This document shows positions 9,488-20,239 of a stretch of DNA of 43,640 nucleotides, in pieces. Location of the stretch: assembly GCA_946803715.1 (NCBI GenBank), contig CAMPET010000096.1, positions 1 through 43,640 of the forward strand, read 5' to 3'. Position 1 is the stretch's first letter, and every line of letters begins with the position of its first letter. The DNA comes from Beroe ovata (taxonomy: Eukaryota > Ctenophora > Nuda > Beroida > Beroidae). A model generated the notes under the pieces. That model ran no database searches, had not been told where the DNA came from, and saw nothing but the letters and a program-made list of their open reading frames with translations. The translations under genes and the position numbers were made by a program.

Positions 9488-11875
9488 CTACAGTTTGCTC
9501 TCAGGATGACTCCTAGGGTCCAATTCGGGCGTGGTATCCGCTCCGAAATCGTACAATTCCACCTCGTCAGGTTTGTCGGGCACAATATCCACGCTGACCG
9601 CCGTGATATCAGCCTCCTCGGGTGCCGGCAAGAGACACGTCTCCACGGTGTCTGTGAGTGTGGCATCATCTGTGTCATGACTCTTGAGACTGTCTCTGTG
9701 ACCTGATGATGATGCTCCCCGGTGATGATGATGGTGGTGCCGGTGATGGTGATGACCCTTCCTCTCACCGTTATTCTTAGACCCGTGGTGACGTTTCCTG
9801 GCGTGGTGATGGTGTGGTTTGTGCATGGGCGCGTGCTGGTGATACGACATACTGTGATGTGAGTCTGGTAGGAAGATGGGTACTTCCGACAAAGCACTGT
9901 ATTCGTCGTGATCGTCTACTGCATGTGCCAGCTTGTTCCTCCTGTGACGGGTGTTCTTCACAGGACGAGCATTCAGCTTCATCGCAGCAAATGTCTTGTT
10001 CTTGATCTCAGTGAACTGATCTTCTTCCACATCTATAGTTATAGCTGGTGACAGTTTCTGATATTTTGTATTCGGATCGGCTAGAGCTATCGTCTCATCT
10101 ACACAGGGCAGTTGCGGTGCTTTGCTGTTCTGTGTGTATATTGACTCCTCCGGCATGGTATGCCGCCGGTTTATACTGTCAAATACCTCATGTTTCTGAG
10201 CGAGAGCCATTGCATCTCTCTGCTCCAAGTTGTGGAAAACTTGCAGAATATCCACAGCATCTCCGTGTTTGGTTGTCTTGTCTAGTTTCTTGTTAGTGAA
10301 CCAGTGCATGAGGTATGTGTTGTCAATGTGATCAAACCACTGTCTATAATAGTTCTCCCCATGTTTGCCCACCACCTCCTCAAAACCCCACATGACATGC
10401 GCCATCATGTGCTCTATTATCTCCTCATTGAGGGTAGGCTTCTTCTTCTCATGTGTCCGAACATGGAGGAGTTTTACCAGGGGACCTATAGTGATTCCCT
10501 GTATGAAAACTGTGAATATGATGACTGCAAATGTTGTTGTGACAACAAGGTCTTTGTAAGGGAGCTTGGAACTCATGATGAAAGCCAATGAAAATGAAAC
10601 AGCACCACGCAAGCCTCCGTACATGAGAATAAACTGATCAACTTTAGCAATCTTCTGAACTCTGAATTTGTTTGATATGAAAACAAAACATATTACCACA
10701 ATGGCTCTAAAGAATAGGCACAGGATAATTGAGAATCCAATGAAAGCCCAGTTGATGTCGAAATTGGCTGAAACCATTGCCAGTCCCAAGAACATAAAGA
10801 TCACTGATTCAGATGCAACTGCCAACATTTTCATGAAGTATTTGATAGTAGTATGAGACTTTCTGCTTATATTTTCTTCCACATACCGTTTCATACCAAA
10901 TCCACAGAAAATTATTGCCAATATACCAGACCAGTGGAACAGCTCGGCAGTTATGTATGATAGATATGCAAAGAAGAATACAACCAGTGGCTCGATGACT
11001 CTAACATGGGTTAGAGTACGTGTGGATAGGGATGTTATAACTGCATAGATGAGCCCAATCAATGTTCCACCACAGCTGATGACTAAAAATGCAATGAAGC
11101 CAACGCCATACTCCTTAGGTTCCAACGTGCTGCCTTCATGCTTCTCATCAACAATGACAGTCATGATTCTATAGAGGACAACTGACACTGCATCATTCAA
11201 CAGTGACTCACCTTCAACAACAATGTGCAAAACTTCATTGACATGTACCGAATCAAATACTGCCAAAACTGCTACAGGATCTACTGCAGCAATTAGAGAC
11301 CCAAATAATAAACAACCTTCTTTATCGATGAAAGGTTCAGTGCTGTTATTACCCACTATGGCACCAGCTTCAATCAGATAATGTAAGCCAAACCCTATAC
11401 CAAATGAGTTAATTATAGTTCCAAAAATTGCAAAAGCCAATATCAGACCAAAGTTTTCAAAGAAATACCTAGGTGGCATACACCAACCAGCATCTAAGAC
11501 AATTGGTGGGAGGAGGTATAGGAAAAATGTGTCAGAGTCAAACGAAACAGGCATGTCTTTGTATGTCACAGCCTTCAATATGAGACCAGCTATCAAACCA
11601 ACCAATATGAGAACACATGATTCAGGACAAAAGTTGGCAAATTTCTCGACAGAGTGATAGATGACTTTTACAAAAACGGCCAGGAGCACCCATATGACAA
11701 GAACCAAAGGAGTCTTTACCATCTGGAAGTTCCAACTTACAATAGATATGCCATGATGTGCTGGTTCATCACTTGGCTCTTTTTGAAGACAGTCACCTTT
11801 ACTTTCTGTATCTGCTTGTTCAGCAAAGCAAATGAATAATAATCCTAAAATAGCAAAGACGATCCTTTGCCCCAT
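9488..11875 (-). CDS. Na+/H+ exchanger, plasma-membrane NHE type (SLC9A family), single coding exon
   Basis: A 795-codon open frame begins at ATG 11875 in a textbook context (CCACCATGG). The frame is open 37 codons further upstream, but that extension looks like leader. The order is: signal-like hydrophobic start (residues 5-19), about a dozen membrane segments, YLLPPIVLDAG (120-130), AAVDPVAVLAVF (196-207), the ion-binding ESLLND (223-228), YGGLRGAVSFSLAF, then a cytosolic tail. The proximal tail has the LNEEIIEHMMAHVMWGFEE helix that binds calcineurin-homologous proteins in this family. The enzyme exchanges Na+ for H+ to control cell pH and volume. It is closest by eye to the NHE1-5 group. 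The distal tail has an unusual His-rich stretch (codons near 9712-9862) and then an acidic end. There are no introns in the coding part, unlike the neighbouring genes. Confidence 0.95.
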   Translation of the reverse strand: MGQRIVFAILGLLFICFAEQADTESKGDCLQKEPSDEPAHHGISIVSWNFQMVKTPLVLVIWVLLAVFVKVIYHSVEKFANFCPESCVLILVGLIAGLILKAVTYKDMPVSFDSDTFFLYLLPPIVLDAGWCMPPRYFFENFGLILAFAIFGTIINSFGIGFGLHYLIEAGAIVGNNSTEPFIDKEGCLLFGSLIAAVDPVAVLAVFDSVHVNEVLHIVVEGESLLNDAVSVVLYRIMTVIVDEKHEGSTLEPKEYGVGFIAFLVISCGGTLIGLIYAVITSLSTRTLTHVRVIEPLVVFFFAYLSYITAELFHWSGILAIIFCGFGMKRYVEENISRKSHTTIKYFMKMLAVASESVIFMFLGLAMVSANFDINWAFIGFSIILCLFFRAIVVICFVFISNKFRVQKIAKVDQFILMYGGLRGAVSFSLAFIMSSKLPYKDLVVTTTFAVIIFTVFIQGITIGPLVKLLHVRTHEKKKPTLNEEIIEHMMAHVMWGFEEVVGKHGENYYRQWFDHIDNTYLMHWFTNKKLDKTTKHGDAVDILQVFHNLEQRDAMALAQKHEVFDSINRRHTMPEESIYTQNSKAPQLPCVDETIALADPNTKYQKLSPAITIDVEEDQFTEIKNKTFAAMKLNARPVKNTRHRRNKLAHAVDDHDEYSALSEVPIFLPDSHHSMSYHQHAPMHKPHHHHARKRHHGSKNNGERKGHHHHRHHHHHHRGASSSGHRDSLKSHDTDDATLTDTVETCLLPAPEEADITAVSVDIVPDKPDEVELYDFGADTTPELDPRSHPESKL

Positions 11876-12750
11876 GGTGGCTGTTTCTCCTTTAGCACAT
11901 AACCTAGGGGATTTCCGATTTTGAATTAAGATTAGTCCCGGAGGTATGGCTAGAATATATAGATGTCTATCAAACCAAAGCTTCAAACATGTTACCTAAC
12001 TGTATATGTGCTCCTGTACAATATACACAGGTGCTCACAAGAAAAATTGAAAAACCGTGAACACTCCTAACTGAAGACTCAATAGCCCATAGATTGAATC
12101 AAAACAAGTCATCAACGTTTGATGGGTATGGAAGGATATCAGAATAAATTGCAGTAAAAAAAAGTTTTATATATTAGTCACAAGTTTTTTCTTCTCCTAC
12201 TAAAAATTAGTCATTTGAACTTTCACTTCTATCGACCTAAAAATAAATTTTGCGCGCCTCAGTGCCCAAAGGTAAAAATTGGAATTCTTATTCACGATAA
12301 AATATGCTCAAATTTATTGAAATTGTAATCATGAAAAAGTTGTTAGTTGGAATTGTTTTAAATTGCGCATGCCGCATAATTGCGCGCGCGCGCAAAATTT
12401 CAACATTTTTGCTGATTTGATTCTATATGATAATAATCCTTTACATCCCTCATAATCGCTGAGTAGCTATGAGAATTTAAACTTCAGTGTTCAGTGTTTT
12501 AGTGATTGTAAACAGTGATATTTTTTCTCCCACTTAAAAAATAAACTTCAATTAATTGCTTATTATTGTTTGCTGAATGGGTGATCATCCTGTTATCTAA
12601 AACTAATAAGTGAACTCAGTCAGTAAATAGATATTTCAGTGAAGGTAAATACTGATGTGAAGATTGATTTGATGTGTTACATTCCTTGCTTTGAAGTATA
12701 ATGATCGAGACCCACTTAAAGCTTACTTGTAGGTTGGTTATGCTCCAGTC
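11876..12750. promoter_or_regulatory. Shared intergenic region between two divergent ion-exchanger genes
   Basis: These 875 bp separate the start codons of the - strand Na+/H+ exchanger and the + strand Na+/Ca2+ exchanger. The region is AT-rich, with a small CG cluster (GCGCGCGCGC) near 12384. Both promoters, and any 5' UTR introns, must lie here unless remote exons exist. I could not pick out defined promoter elements. Confidence 0.55.
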
Positions 12751-14631
12751 ATGGCAGAGTGCAACTCATATCACAACATCTCAACACGAGCAGGGCAGTG
12801 TGAATTCATAAAATCGTCAGAAGATTGTGCAGATAATGATGGTCTTGTTTCTTATTTACAGTTTCCATACTGTGATTTGCCATCAGTCATACCACTAGCA
12901 GACACAATCCTATTTATATGGATTGCATATTTATTCTTATGTCTGGCAATTACTGCTGAAGACTACTTTTGTCCTGCTTTAACTACAATATCAAAGATGT
13001 TAAAGTTGTCTCAGAATGTTGCAGGTGTGACATTTCTTGCTCTGGGAAATGGAGCTCCAGATATTTTCAGTTGTATTGCTGCTTTGGGCTCTGGCAGTCT
13101 TACAACAGCATTCTTAGCATTTGGGGCAATGTTTGGGGCTGGCCTCTTTGTAAATACTATGGTTGTTGGTGCTGTTACAATTTCTCAAGATGGTTATGAA
13201 TTAGCTAGGCGTCCATTCTTCAGAGATTGTATATTTTATCTCACTGCAATTTACTGGTCTTGGTACAACTGTTACAATGGAGAGATAACACTGGGGACTG
13301 GTATTGGGTATATAGTGTTGTATGTGTTCTATGTACTGCTTGTTGTTGTGGGAAGATTTGTGTTTCAAAAGTTTATCAAACCCAGGGAAAAGAAGGTGCA
13401 AGTAATTGTAAATCCGAATGTTGTTGATCAAAACTATGCCTCGGATATTCCACCTGATTTTCTGGATGACAACCAAGAATCAGTTCCAATCAGGGTAAGT
13501 GAAAGTGAGGATAGTGTTGATGGAAATGAACTTGCAAATGGAGATGCAACTGAATGGGCTAAGGTACCTGGAATTCGAACTGCTGCTGTAACTAGGGCCC
13601 TGGCTGTAGCACAGACTCTTGATGACTTCCCATATCACCAAGCTCCTAGGACAGGGTCTGTAAATGGGCCCAATGATGAAGGTGATGCGCTTCTGTTGAG
13701 GCATGATGTGAGTTTCAATTCACCAGTGCAGCAAGCCTCATCAACCCAAGAAAATGCAGATTACTCAACAGGGGCTGCTAAACAGCTACTGCAGAATTTC
13801 GTGTCTGCCATGAACCCGCTGCATTCAGATGAGTGGGAAGAGTTTTCTATCAAAGATAAAATATTCGATATATTGAGTGTTCCTGCCAACATCATGTTCA
13901 CATTGACCATACCTGTTGTTGATCTGGAGGAACCACTTTTCAACTGGAGCAAACTGCTGAATGCTCTCCAACTATTCCTTTGTCCATTGATTGCGAGTTT
14001 CTTGTTACAGTTTGGAGGCCAGACCCTATTTTCCGTCCCTGTTCCAGCGATTGCTGGTTGTTGTGGTCTGGTCCTCATGGTTATCGTCCTGCTGACATCA
14101 TCGCAAGGAGAAGCACCTGTCTACTTCAAAGTAGTTTACACACTCTTAGGATTCATCATGAGTATCATCTGGATCTACACAATTGCTGGAGAAATTGTCA
14201 GTCTGTTGTCCACATTCGGTCACATGTTCCTCATTAATGGTGCGATATTGGGACTCACAGTCCTATCATGGGCCAACAGTATTGGAGATCTGGTATCGGA
14301 CGTGGCCATGGCTAAACAGGGATATCCACAGATGGCCGTGTCAGCTTGTATCGGTGGGCCATGTCTAAACATGTTGCTAGGAATCGGTCTTGCCAGTACC
14401 ATCTCAATTCTAAATCACGGCCATCCACTCAAGCTACAGCTGAGTGGTAGTCTGATCATCTCGTCAGCTTTCCTCATGGTTAACATCTGCTCACACCTCA
14501 TTATGGTGCCCCTCATGAAATTCAATGTGAAGAGGTGGTATGGGATCTACCTATTCGTTCTCTATCTGTGCTTCCTACTGACTGCACTGTTAAACATTAC
14601 GGGTGTGTTTTCCATACCGATTACTGTTTAG
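12751..14631 (+). CDS. SLC8B1: Mitochondrial-type sodium/calcium exchanger NCLX (SLC8B1), single coding exon
   Basis: A 626-codon frame from ATG 12751 to TAG 14629. The lumenal N-terminus has spaced Cys residues as in NCLX. The first alpha repeat contains NVAGVTFLALGNGAPDIFS (residues 89-107), followed by GAMFGAGLF. The second contains ANSIGDLVSDVAMAKQGYPQ and GGPCLNMLLGIG (about 501-546). About 150 hydrophilic residues (roughly 215-370) form the cytosolic/matrix loop between the two membrane halves. NCLX exports Ca2+ from mitochondria in exchange for Na+ (or Li+). The length and the alpha-repeat residues match this family rather than plasma-membrane NCX, which has Calx-beta domains in its loop. 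No introns interrupt the coding region. Confidence 0.94.
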   Translation: MAECNSYHNISTRAGQCEFIKSSEDCADNDGLVSYLQFPYCDLPSVIPLADTILFIWIAYLFLCLAITAEDYFCPALTTISKMLKLSQNVAGVTFLALGNGAPDIFSCIAALGSGSLTTAFLAFGAMFGAGLFVNTMVVGAVTISQDGYELARRPFFRDCIFYLTAIYWSWYNCYNGEITLGTGIGYIVLYVFYVLLVVVGRFVFQKFIKPREKKVQVIVNPNVVDQNYASDIPPDFLDDNQESVPIRVSESEDSVDGNELANGDATEWAKVPGIRTAAVTRALAVAQTLDDFPYHQAPRTGSVNGPNDEGDALLLRHDVSFNSPVQQASSTQENADYSTGAAKQLLQNFVSAMNPLHSDEWEEFSIKDKIFDILSVPANIMFTLTIPVVDLEEPLFNWSKLLNALQLFLCPLIASFLLQFGGQTLFSVPVPAIAGCCGLVLMVIVLLTSSQGEAPVYFKVVYTLLGFIMSIIWIYTIAGEIVSLLSTFGHMFLINGAILGLTVLSWANSIGDLVSDVAMAKQGYPQMAVSACIGGPCLNMLLGIGLASTISILNHGHPLKLQLSGSLIISSAFLMVNICSHLIMVPLMKFNVKRWYGIYLFVLYLCFLLTALLNITGVFSIPITV

Positions 14632-17600
14632 TTGTTGAGGAATGTTGTGATTCTTTGTACATCTGTTATTTATAATTGATCTATTGATTGTGATCCCTTA
14701 TTCGCTTGATTTCTCAGTTCATTCACGACAAAATATATTTAAACTATGATATTGATGTTTGGTTCCACAATGGAATCGTTCATATGTTGCCAGATAGTAG
14801 TATTGATTTTAAATCCTGTTTTTATTTTTGTATCGATTCCGTTATTCGATCGTCAAGTACCTAATTCAAAGGAGACACTTTAATTTTATCTAACATATCT
14901 AACACTGTTAGTTGTTACTTTAGTTCAAATTGTAACAAATGGTTTTGTGAATTGATTCAGATACGTACCTTTAACTAAGTATACTGAAAAAGGTTACTGA
15001 TTTGAAAGAGATGTTAAAACAAATGCTAAACATATAATAACTTGCAGAATGTAAATTATTGCTAGTAGCGTATGGAATTGTTCTTATTTCTTTAATTATC
15101 TACCTAATTTGTCTGTTTAAAAAAACCTTCACTGAAAAACGTGTTTTAGTTATAAAGAGTACTTTGAACATCGATCTCATAAATCATAGCACTTCATGTC
15201 TGAATATCTGTATTCACTGTCACTTAATCAGTATGTCTCAACTTAGGATGTTGATGAAGGAGTAGTCCGATAGTTACATCTCATAAACTGTGGAACTTGA
15301 TGGAAGTTTGACTATCCCTCTGCTAGAAAGGTGGGTACCTTATTCCTGTTATTGTAGTTATTCATTCTGAGAGTTGGTCAAGTTTATCGAATGAAGACCT
15401 CGGCTATCGTATGCTTCCTCAGGTGACCTGAGACTCACAGTGAATGATGGAATGACACGATAGCACCAGTTCAGTCTCTTTCTCCTCAACTCAAGTGTAT
15501 CAGGTAAATACCCAGCCTATTCTAGTATTTAGTAGGTTGTCCAATATTGAATTCAGCTTTACATTGCACAATCACTAATCATTGATAATTAGTGATAATT
15601 AGTGTTCAGTTCAATTTACTTCTTCACAATCTCCTCGAATTCGGCGGAATTTAGATTATTGTCGTCCGCAGAGCCCTCTAGTTAGCGACCACGGCTTTAC
15701 GTCACACGGCTGAATTTAGATTTTGTAAACGTTCCAGAATTTCACTGATTCACGTCACACACACACACAAACAGACACACACACAGACACAGACACACAC
15801 ACGCACACACACTCACTTGTTGCTGCTGCGCGATTGTGATACGTCATCATCTGCACGCAACTTCTCCGTTAGTTACAGTAATCATTATGTTGTTTCTGTT
15901 GATGTTGTTAATGNTGTGTGTGTGTGTGTGATCTGATGTTGATTGTTGCGGTGGGCAAATGCATCACTTTAGACATTATAGACGTGTTTAGCAACGCTCT
16001 AGATTTGTTTAGTACACTTAGTAATTGTGTTGACTTTTATTTTGACCAGTTTGAGCGAGTTTGACACTTGATACGCTCGTTATAAAGGCGCGTCTTCTCC
16101 CCGTATTGTGTGTTGTGACCGCGATGAAAGGGGCCCTCACAGGAATTAGATGTTACAGCTGTTGAGCTGCACCCTACGTAATGACCACACCTTCCTCCCA
16201 GCTCATTCCCTCACCCAGTTTCTGTAAACTATAAGTCTATTGTGCTACTGTGCTGTCCCCGTTTTCTTATCTTAATTACTCTTCATCTTGAGTTCAGCGT
16301 AATTTCCTTTTTGACCTTCATCTCGGGTTCCTTTTCGGAAGTAACATTTCCAATCCGATGATTTGCGGACAACACAATGGTTTCTGTGGAGCATAATGCA
16401 CTCTGATCATGATCACTGAGAATCATAATGACCATACCCAGGCAGCGCATGATGATAGTCAAGCTATTCGAACATACACTCTAACCCATGAGATTCATCT
16501 GAAATGTCCATATTTTGCATGCTCTATAAGCTGAAGCATCGCTATAGAGAGACAGTTTTCATTATACCATGAACAATGCGACACGTGACAGGATTTGCAC
16601 ATGCCATTATACCAAACTGTATTGAACTGCGCAATTCTCACTACTACAGTCACTGCTGTTTATCATGTCTCAGTAATTGAGTGGTCATTATTGATGATTA
16701 TCGATGATAATTGTGTCTCTTTGCTGGTGTCTCATTTCCGATCGGATATCTCATTTCCAAGAGAGTTGTTGCCGGAAACCTGATCGCGCACCTTCGTCCT
16801 TCGCCAGTATCGCAATTGAAAATTGTGTGTTCAAAACACGCGTGTCACCACACGAAAAAATCACTAGACTTGACAGTTGACATTTGACTGTCGACAGATA
16901 AGAGACACTACGGCGTGTTGTCACATGCCCTACTTGCCCCTTTCCCTTATGCTACAGTCTAATATGCTGATAAAATCAATGATTAGTGGTTCCCAACAGT
17001 TTAAAAATGCCTAATTCAATCTGTCATTTGACCGACGTGCCCACATAGAAATGATAACTTTAAAATGATTATGATGATTATGATAAGTTTGTTATCAGCT
17101 CCTTGATTTTCCCTGTTTTTCCGTACGTTTCTGTCATTGGCATTTTTCCAATATAAACAAAGGCTCTGACGTATGAAAACCCCCTCTCTCTCAATCTCCT
17201 CAGTTTTACTCTCATTTTACGTGAGTCGTGATGCTTTTGTTTACCGAGAAAACTTCATCCAATCCCATTACCTCGATGAATACTTACACAAACACATACC
17301 GGTGAACTTACGCGACTGCGAAGAGCTGTGATTCGCATTTCTTCTATTTCCATGTTATGAAATCCTTAATTTAGAAGTTCACGCCGGATAAATTTAGAAT
17401 CGTTCTAGTAACAGTTCGACAGGTCTGTTATCTAAACTGCGGTCGTATTATTTGTATCAATTCCCAGTGCAAAGTAATGATAGATTCATCGGCTTCAGCG
17501 AATGGGAAGTAACACTTCCACTTCATTATTATGGCACGTGAGAGTGGGACGATTTTGATGTTGGGGCTGCAATCAGTGTCGTGTTACAATATTAGTGGGG

Positions 17601-17996
17601 TATAAATACCCCTCCCCCCCCCCATTTAGGATCATCCACAGGACAATATAGGAGATACCTCTCTCTTGTGTTTGCTGTTAAGTGAAATAGAACCAACGTA
17701 GCATTGGGTTTCAGGAGTCAGGAAATGTGACAAAATCAGTCGTTTGTTGATCAATTCGTGATTTTCAATCGCCTTCTTTCGCGTTAAGTTGTGTTTCCAG
17801 TGAAGCTGTTCACTTTTAGTTTTTTTCTCCACAACAAAGTGGAGGATCACGCACGTTGAATAGGCTGTTTCTTCTCTATACTACTACCACACGTTACGTT
17901 AGCGCTCGATATGTCGATATGTACCGTGATATAAGTCGTGTGTGTTTTCATGTTACCATATTTTGTTCTCTCACACTCCCCCCTCTTTCTCTCAGG
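14632..17996. other. Long intergenic/5' region without a supported gene
   Basis: About 3.3 kb between the NCLX stop and the phosphatase start. It contains the NCLX 3' UTR, a CA tract at about 15752-15812, a short TG tract with an assembly gap at 15913, and probably a 5' non-coding exon of the next gene. ORFs are short, with no family resemblance. Confidence 0.6.
15752..15812. repeat. CA-rich microsatellite
   Basis: (CA)n with ACAG interruptions. A reciprocal (TG)n stretch follows at about 15914-15930, right after the N at 15913. Confidence 0.85.
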
Positions 17997-18797
17997 ATGC
18001 AAATACGGCTTGTTGTGGTACGGCACGGTCAGACAGAATGGAACGCTGTGAACCGTATCAATGGCCAGGGCAACTCACCGCTCACTTCACGTGGTGAGGA
18101 GGAGAGCCGGGACTGTGGCAAATCACTCCGGCAAACACAATGGGACAGGGTGCTGGTCAGTGATCTCGGCAGGACAGTCGAGACTCTGCACTGTTTGGGT
18201 ATACATGGCGATCTGGAGACTAGGCTCAGAGACCGGAATTTCGGACCGTATAACGGACTGTTTTACGGTGTGTACGCCAAGGCCAAGATGGAGGAGTGTC
18301 AGAGACTGTCTCGGCGGCGAGGAAAAGTTGCGGAAGTATCGTACAGCGGTCCTCGGTCATCGTGTGTGTTGACATATGAGAATGGGCGTGGCAGCAGCGC
18401 ACAGAAACACAAGGAGCAAAGTAACGGACACTCGACACAGTGGCTGGATAACCCGTTCTATCAAGTCATGCGGACTGAGATTGAACCACCTGGAGTAGAG
18501 CGGTATCAGGACCTTTTCCTCAGAATTGGGGACTTGATACATGACGTGGCTGCCCAGCTGAGTGGGGGGTCAGCGGCTGCTAACGTGCTATTCGTCACTC
18601 ACTGCTCCCCTGTGAGAATGTGTGCGATGGTGCTCTCCTCATATGCTCTCCAGGGTGAGGAATTTCCCACTGATCTGAGGAAATGCGACATTCCGAACAA
18701 CAGTGTTACCGAGTTCATCATCACAACATTACCTGATGGGCAGATACAGAGCGCTGAGCTGGTGAAATTAGCAAGTACAAAGCATCTACATGTGTAG
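17997..18797 (+). CDS. TIGAR-like histidine phosphatase (phosphoglycerate mutase superfamily)
   Basis: 266 codons from ATG 17997, chosen because the acceptor TTTCTCTCAG ends at 17995 just before it; the frame is open further upstream, but that stretch is not family-like. The RHGQTEWN motif (R9, H10 as phospho-acceptor) opens the protein. SDLGRT gives the second Arg (R59), and VTHCSPVR the second His (H202). Overall layout and the LRDRNFGPYNG motif resemble TIGAR/fructose-bisphosphatase-type members, which lower fructose-2,6-bisphosphate and steer glucose to the pentose-phosphate path. The usual LRER acid is Asp (D79) here, and the second Gly-Glu-Gly position reads YNG. A Ser/Arg/Gly-rich insert (about residues 102-150) is poorly conserved. 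Substrate cannot be assigned from sequence alone. Confidence 0.85.
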   Translation: MQIRLVVVRHGQTEWNAVNRINGQGNSPLTSRGEEESRDCGKSLRQTQWDRVLVSDLGRTVETLHCLGIHGDLETRLRDRNFGPYNGLFYGVYAKAKMEECQRLSRRRGKVAEVSYSGPRSSCVLTYENGRGSSAQKHKEQSNGHSTQWLDNPFYQVMRTEIEPPGVERYQDLFLRIGDLIHDVAAQLSGGSAAANVLFVTHCSPVRMCAMVLSSYALQGEEFPTDLRKCDIPNNSVTEFIITTLPDGQIQSAELVKLASTKHLHV

Positions 18798-20239
18798 GCC
18801 AATCACAGACTATCTAGCATGACGATTTCGAAATGGAATGACTGTAAAGAACAATGACTGTTTTTAAGGAACATTGTTGACGATCTTGAGTGGTGATATT
18901 GTTGATGCGGATTTGTGGAATGATGTGTCTAGTGGAGCTAGACAATAGTATTGGAAGTATTTCATATCATTATTTTGGTTGGATATTCCAGTTATGATTA
19001 TAATCAGAAATTTGTCTGGATCAGTATTTAGCCAGCAGTAAAATAAGTTTTGTGTCAAGATACACAAATCAGTCTATTTTATCCAGTAGTGTCTATCCTT
19101 GCAGGCTCAAGGTACAATCAGTGAATGTGAGTGAAAAGTTGCATGAATGATAGAAGAAGACGATTTTACTAAGGAAAATATACCAAAATTTCTTTGTATA
19201 TTATTGTTGCAATTTCAAGACTTATTGCAACACTTATTGTTTTGATGTCTATTGTCTATATCCACGAATTCTTGTTATACGGATCAATGGAATGTTTAAA
19301 CCCGCTGTAACATGGTAATATCATAACACATGTCTCGGTAGATTGCTCTAATATCAGGTTACGTGTGACATGCAATAAATGAAGAGTACTGAAATCATCA
19401 CACGGACTATTTTTCTCTATCTGAGTGAGTCTGTGGGGATCAAGGAAAATCCTGCTTGAGTAAAGGTTCTCACTTTCACGTGATCACGAAACATATGAAA
19501 TGTGACACCAAATTATCATTTTTACAAGATAAGAGTGTAGTATTCCATGATTTGCAGCTCTCACCTTGAAAATAGGAAACAGCTCGCACCTGCCAGATTT
19601 TAACCCTATCTCTCCTTGTCGTTAATTATCTACCTGGACTGTGAGAAAAGCGAGCGTTTCACGCAAAAATGTCAAATACTGAAGTCAATGTTTACTGATT
19701 ATATGGAACGCGCGAAAAAATAATTTATGGGATTGTCGCGCAGAGTCACATTTGCGCGCGCGTGGGAATTTTGTGCGCGCTCCCCAGAATTGCCTAGTCG
19801 TCGGTTTTTCCGCACCAATGTGATGCAGAAGAGGGTGGACTGGCCTTCTATCCAATTTCAATGATGGGATTTCTGTATGATTTGCAGTTCCTCATCGATC
19901 CACAAAGGAAAACAAGTCATTTCAAGTGAAGCATCATTGTATCCATAGTTTCAAGGGGAATATACAAGGCATTACTTGCTGATCATGATCTATCTAAGAC
20001 TGTCCAACTTCAAATATCACGACATGAAAACATATCATTAATACTCGCTCAATCTTCTGATATCCAAGTCCATACAAATCAGTTTATTGTTTGTCATCTT
20101 CAAATAATTCAAATCCCAAGCGTCTGACCCTTCCGATCATCTGAATCCTGTCTAAACTTTGTACAATGTATTATCAACAAGTATGAATCTATTTACAAAT
20201 CCCATCCCTGCTTCAGCACGACTTGTGAACTAGCTCACT
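18798..20239. other. 3' flanks of two convergent genes, no gene seen
   Basis: AT-rich sequence between the + strand phosphatase and the - strand repeat protein. It has several GCGCGCG words around 19736-19780 and no supportable coding exon or RNA gene. Confidence 0.55.

Noticed and set aside
9466-9897. A 143-codon - strand ORF overlapping the exchanger tail
   Set aside because: Out-of-frame shadow of the long Na+/H+ exchanger frame, made open by the biased His codons.
11876-11986. Upstream 37-codon extension of the Na+/H+ exchanger
   Set aside because: It is not family-like, and the ATG at 11875 has a much better context and begins a signal-like segment.
17856-17996. Upstream 47-codon extension of the phosphatase
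   Set aside because: An intron acceptor ends at 17995, and the catalytic domain starts naturally at 17997.
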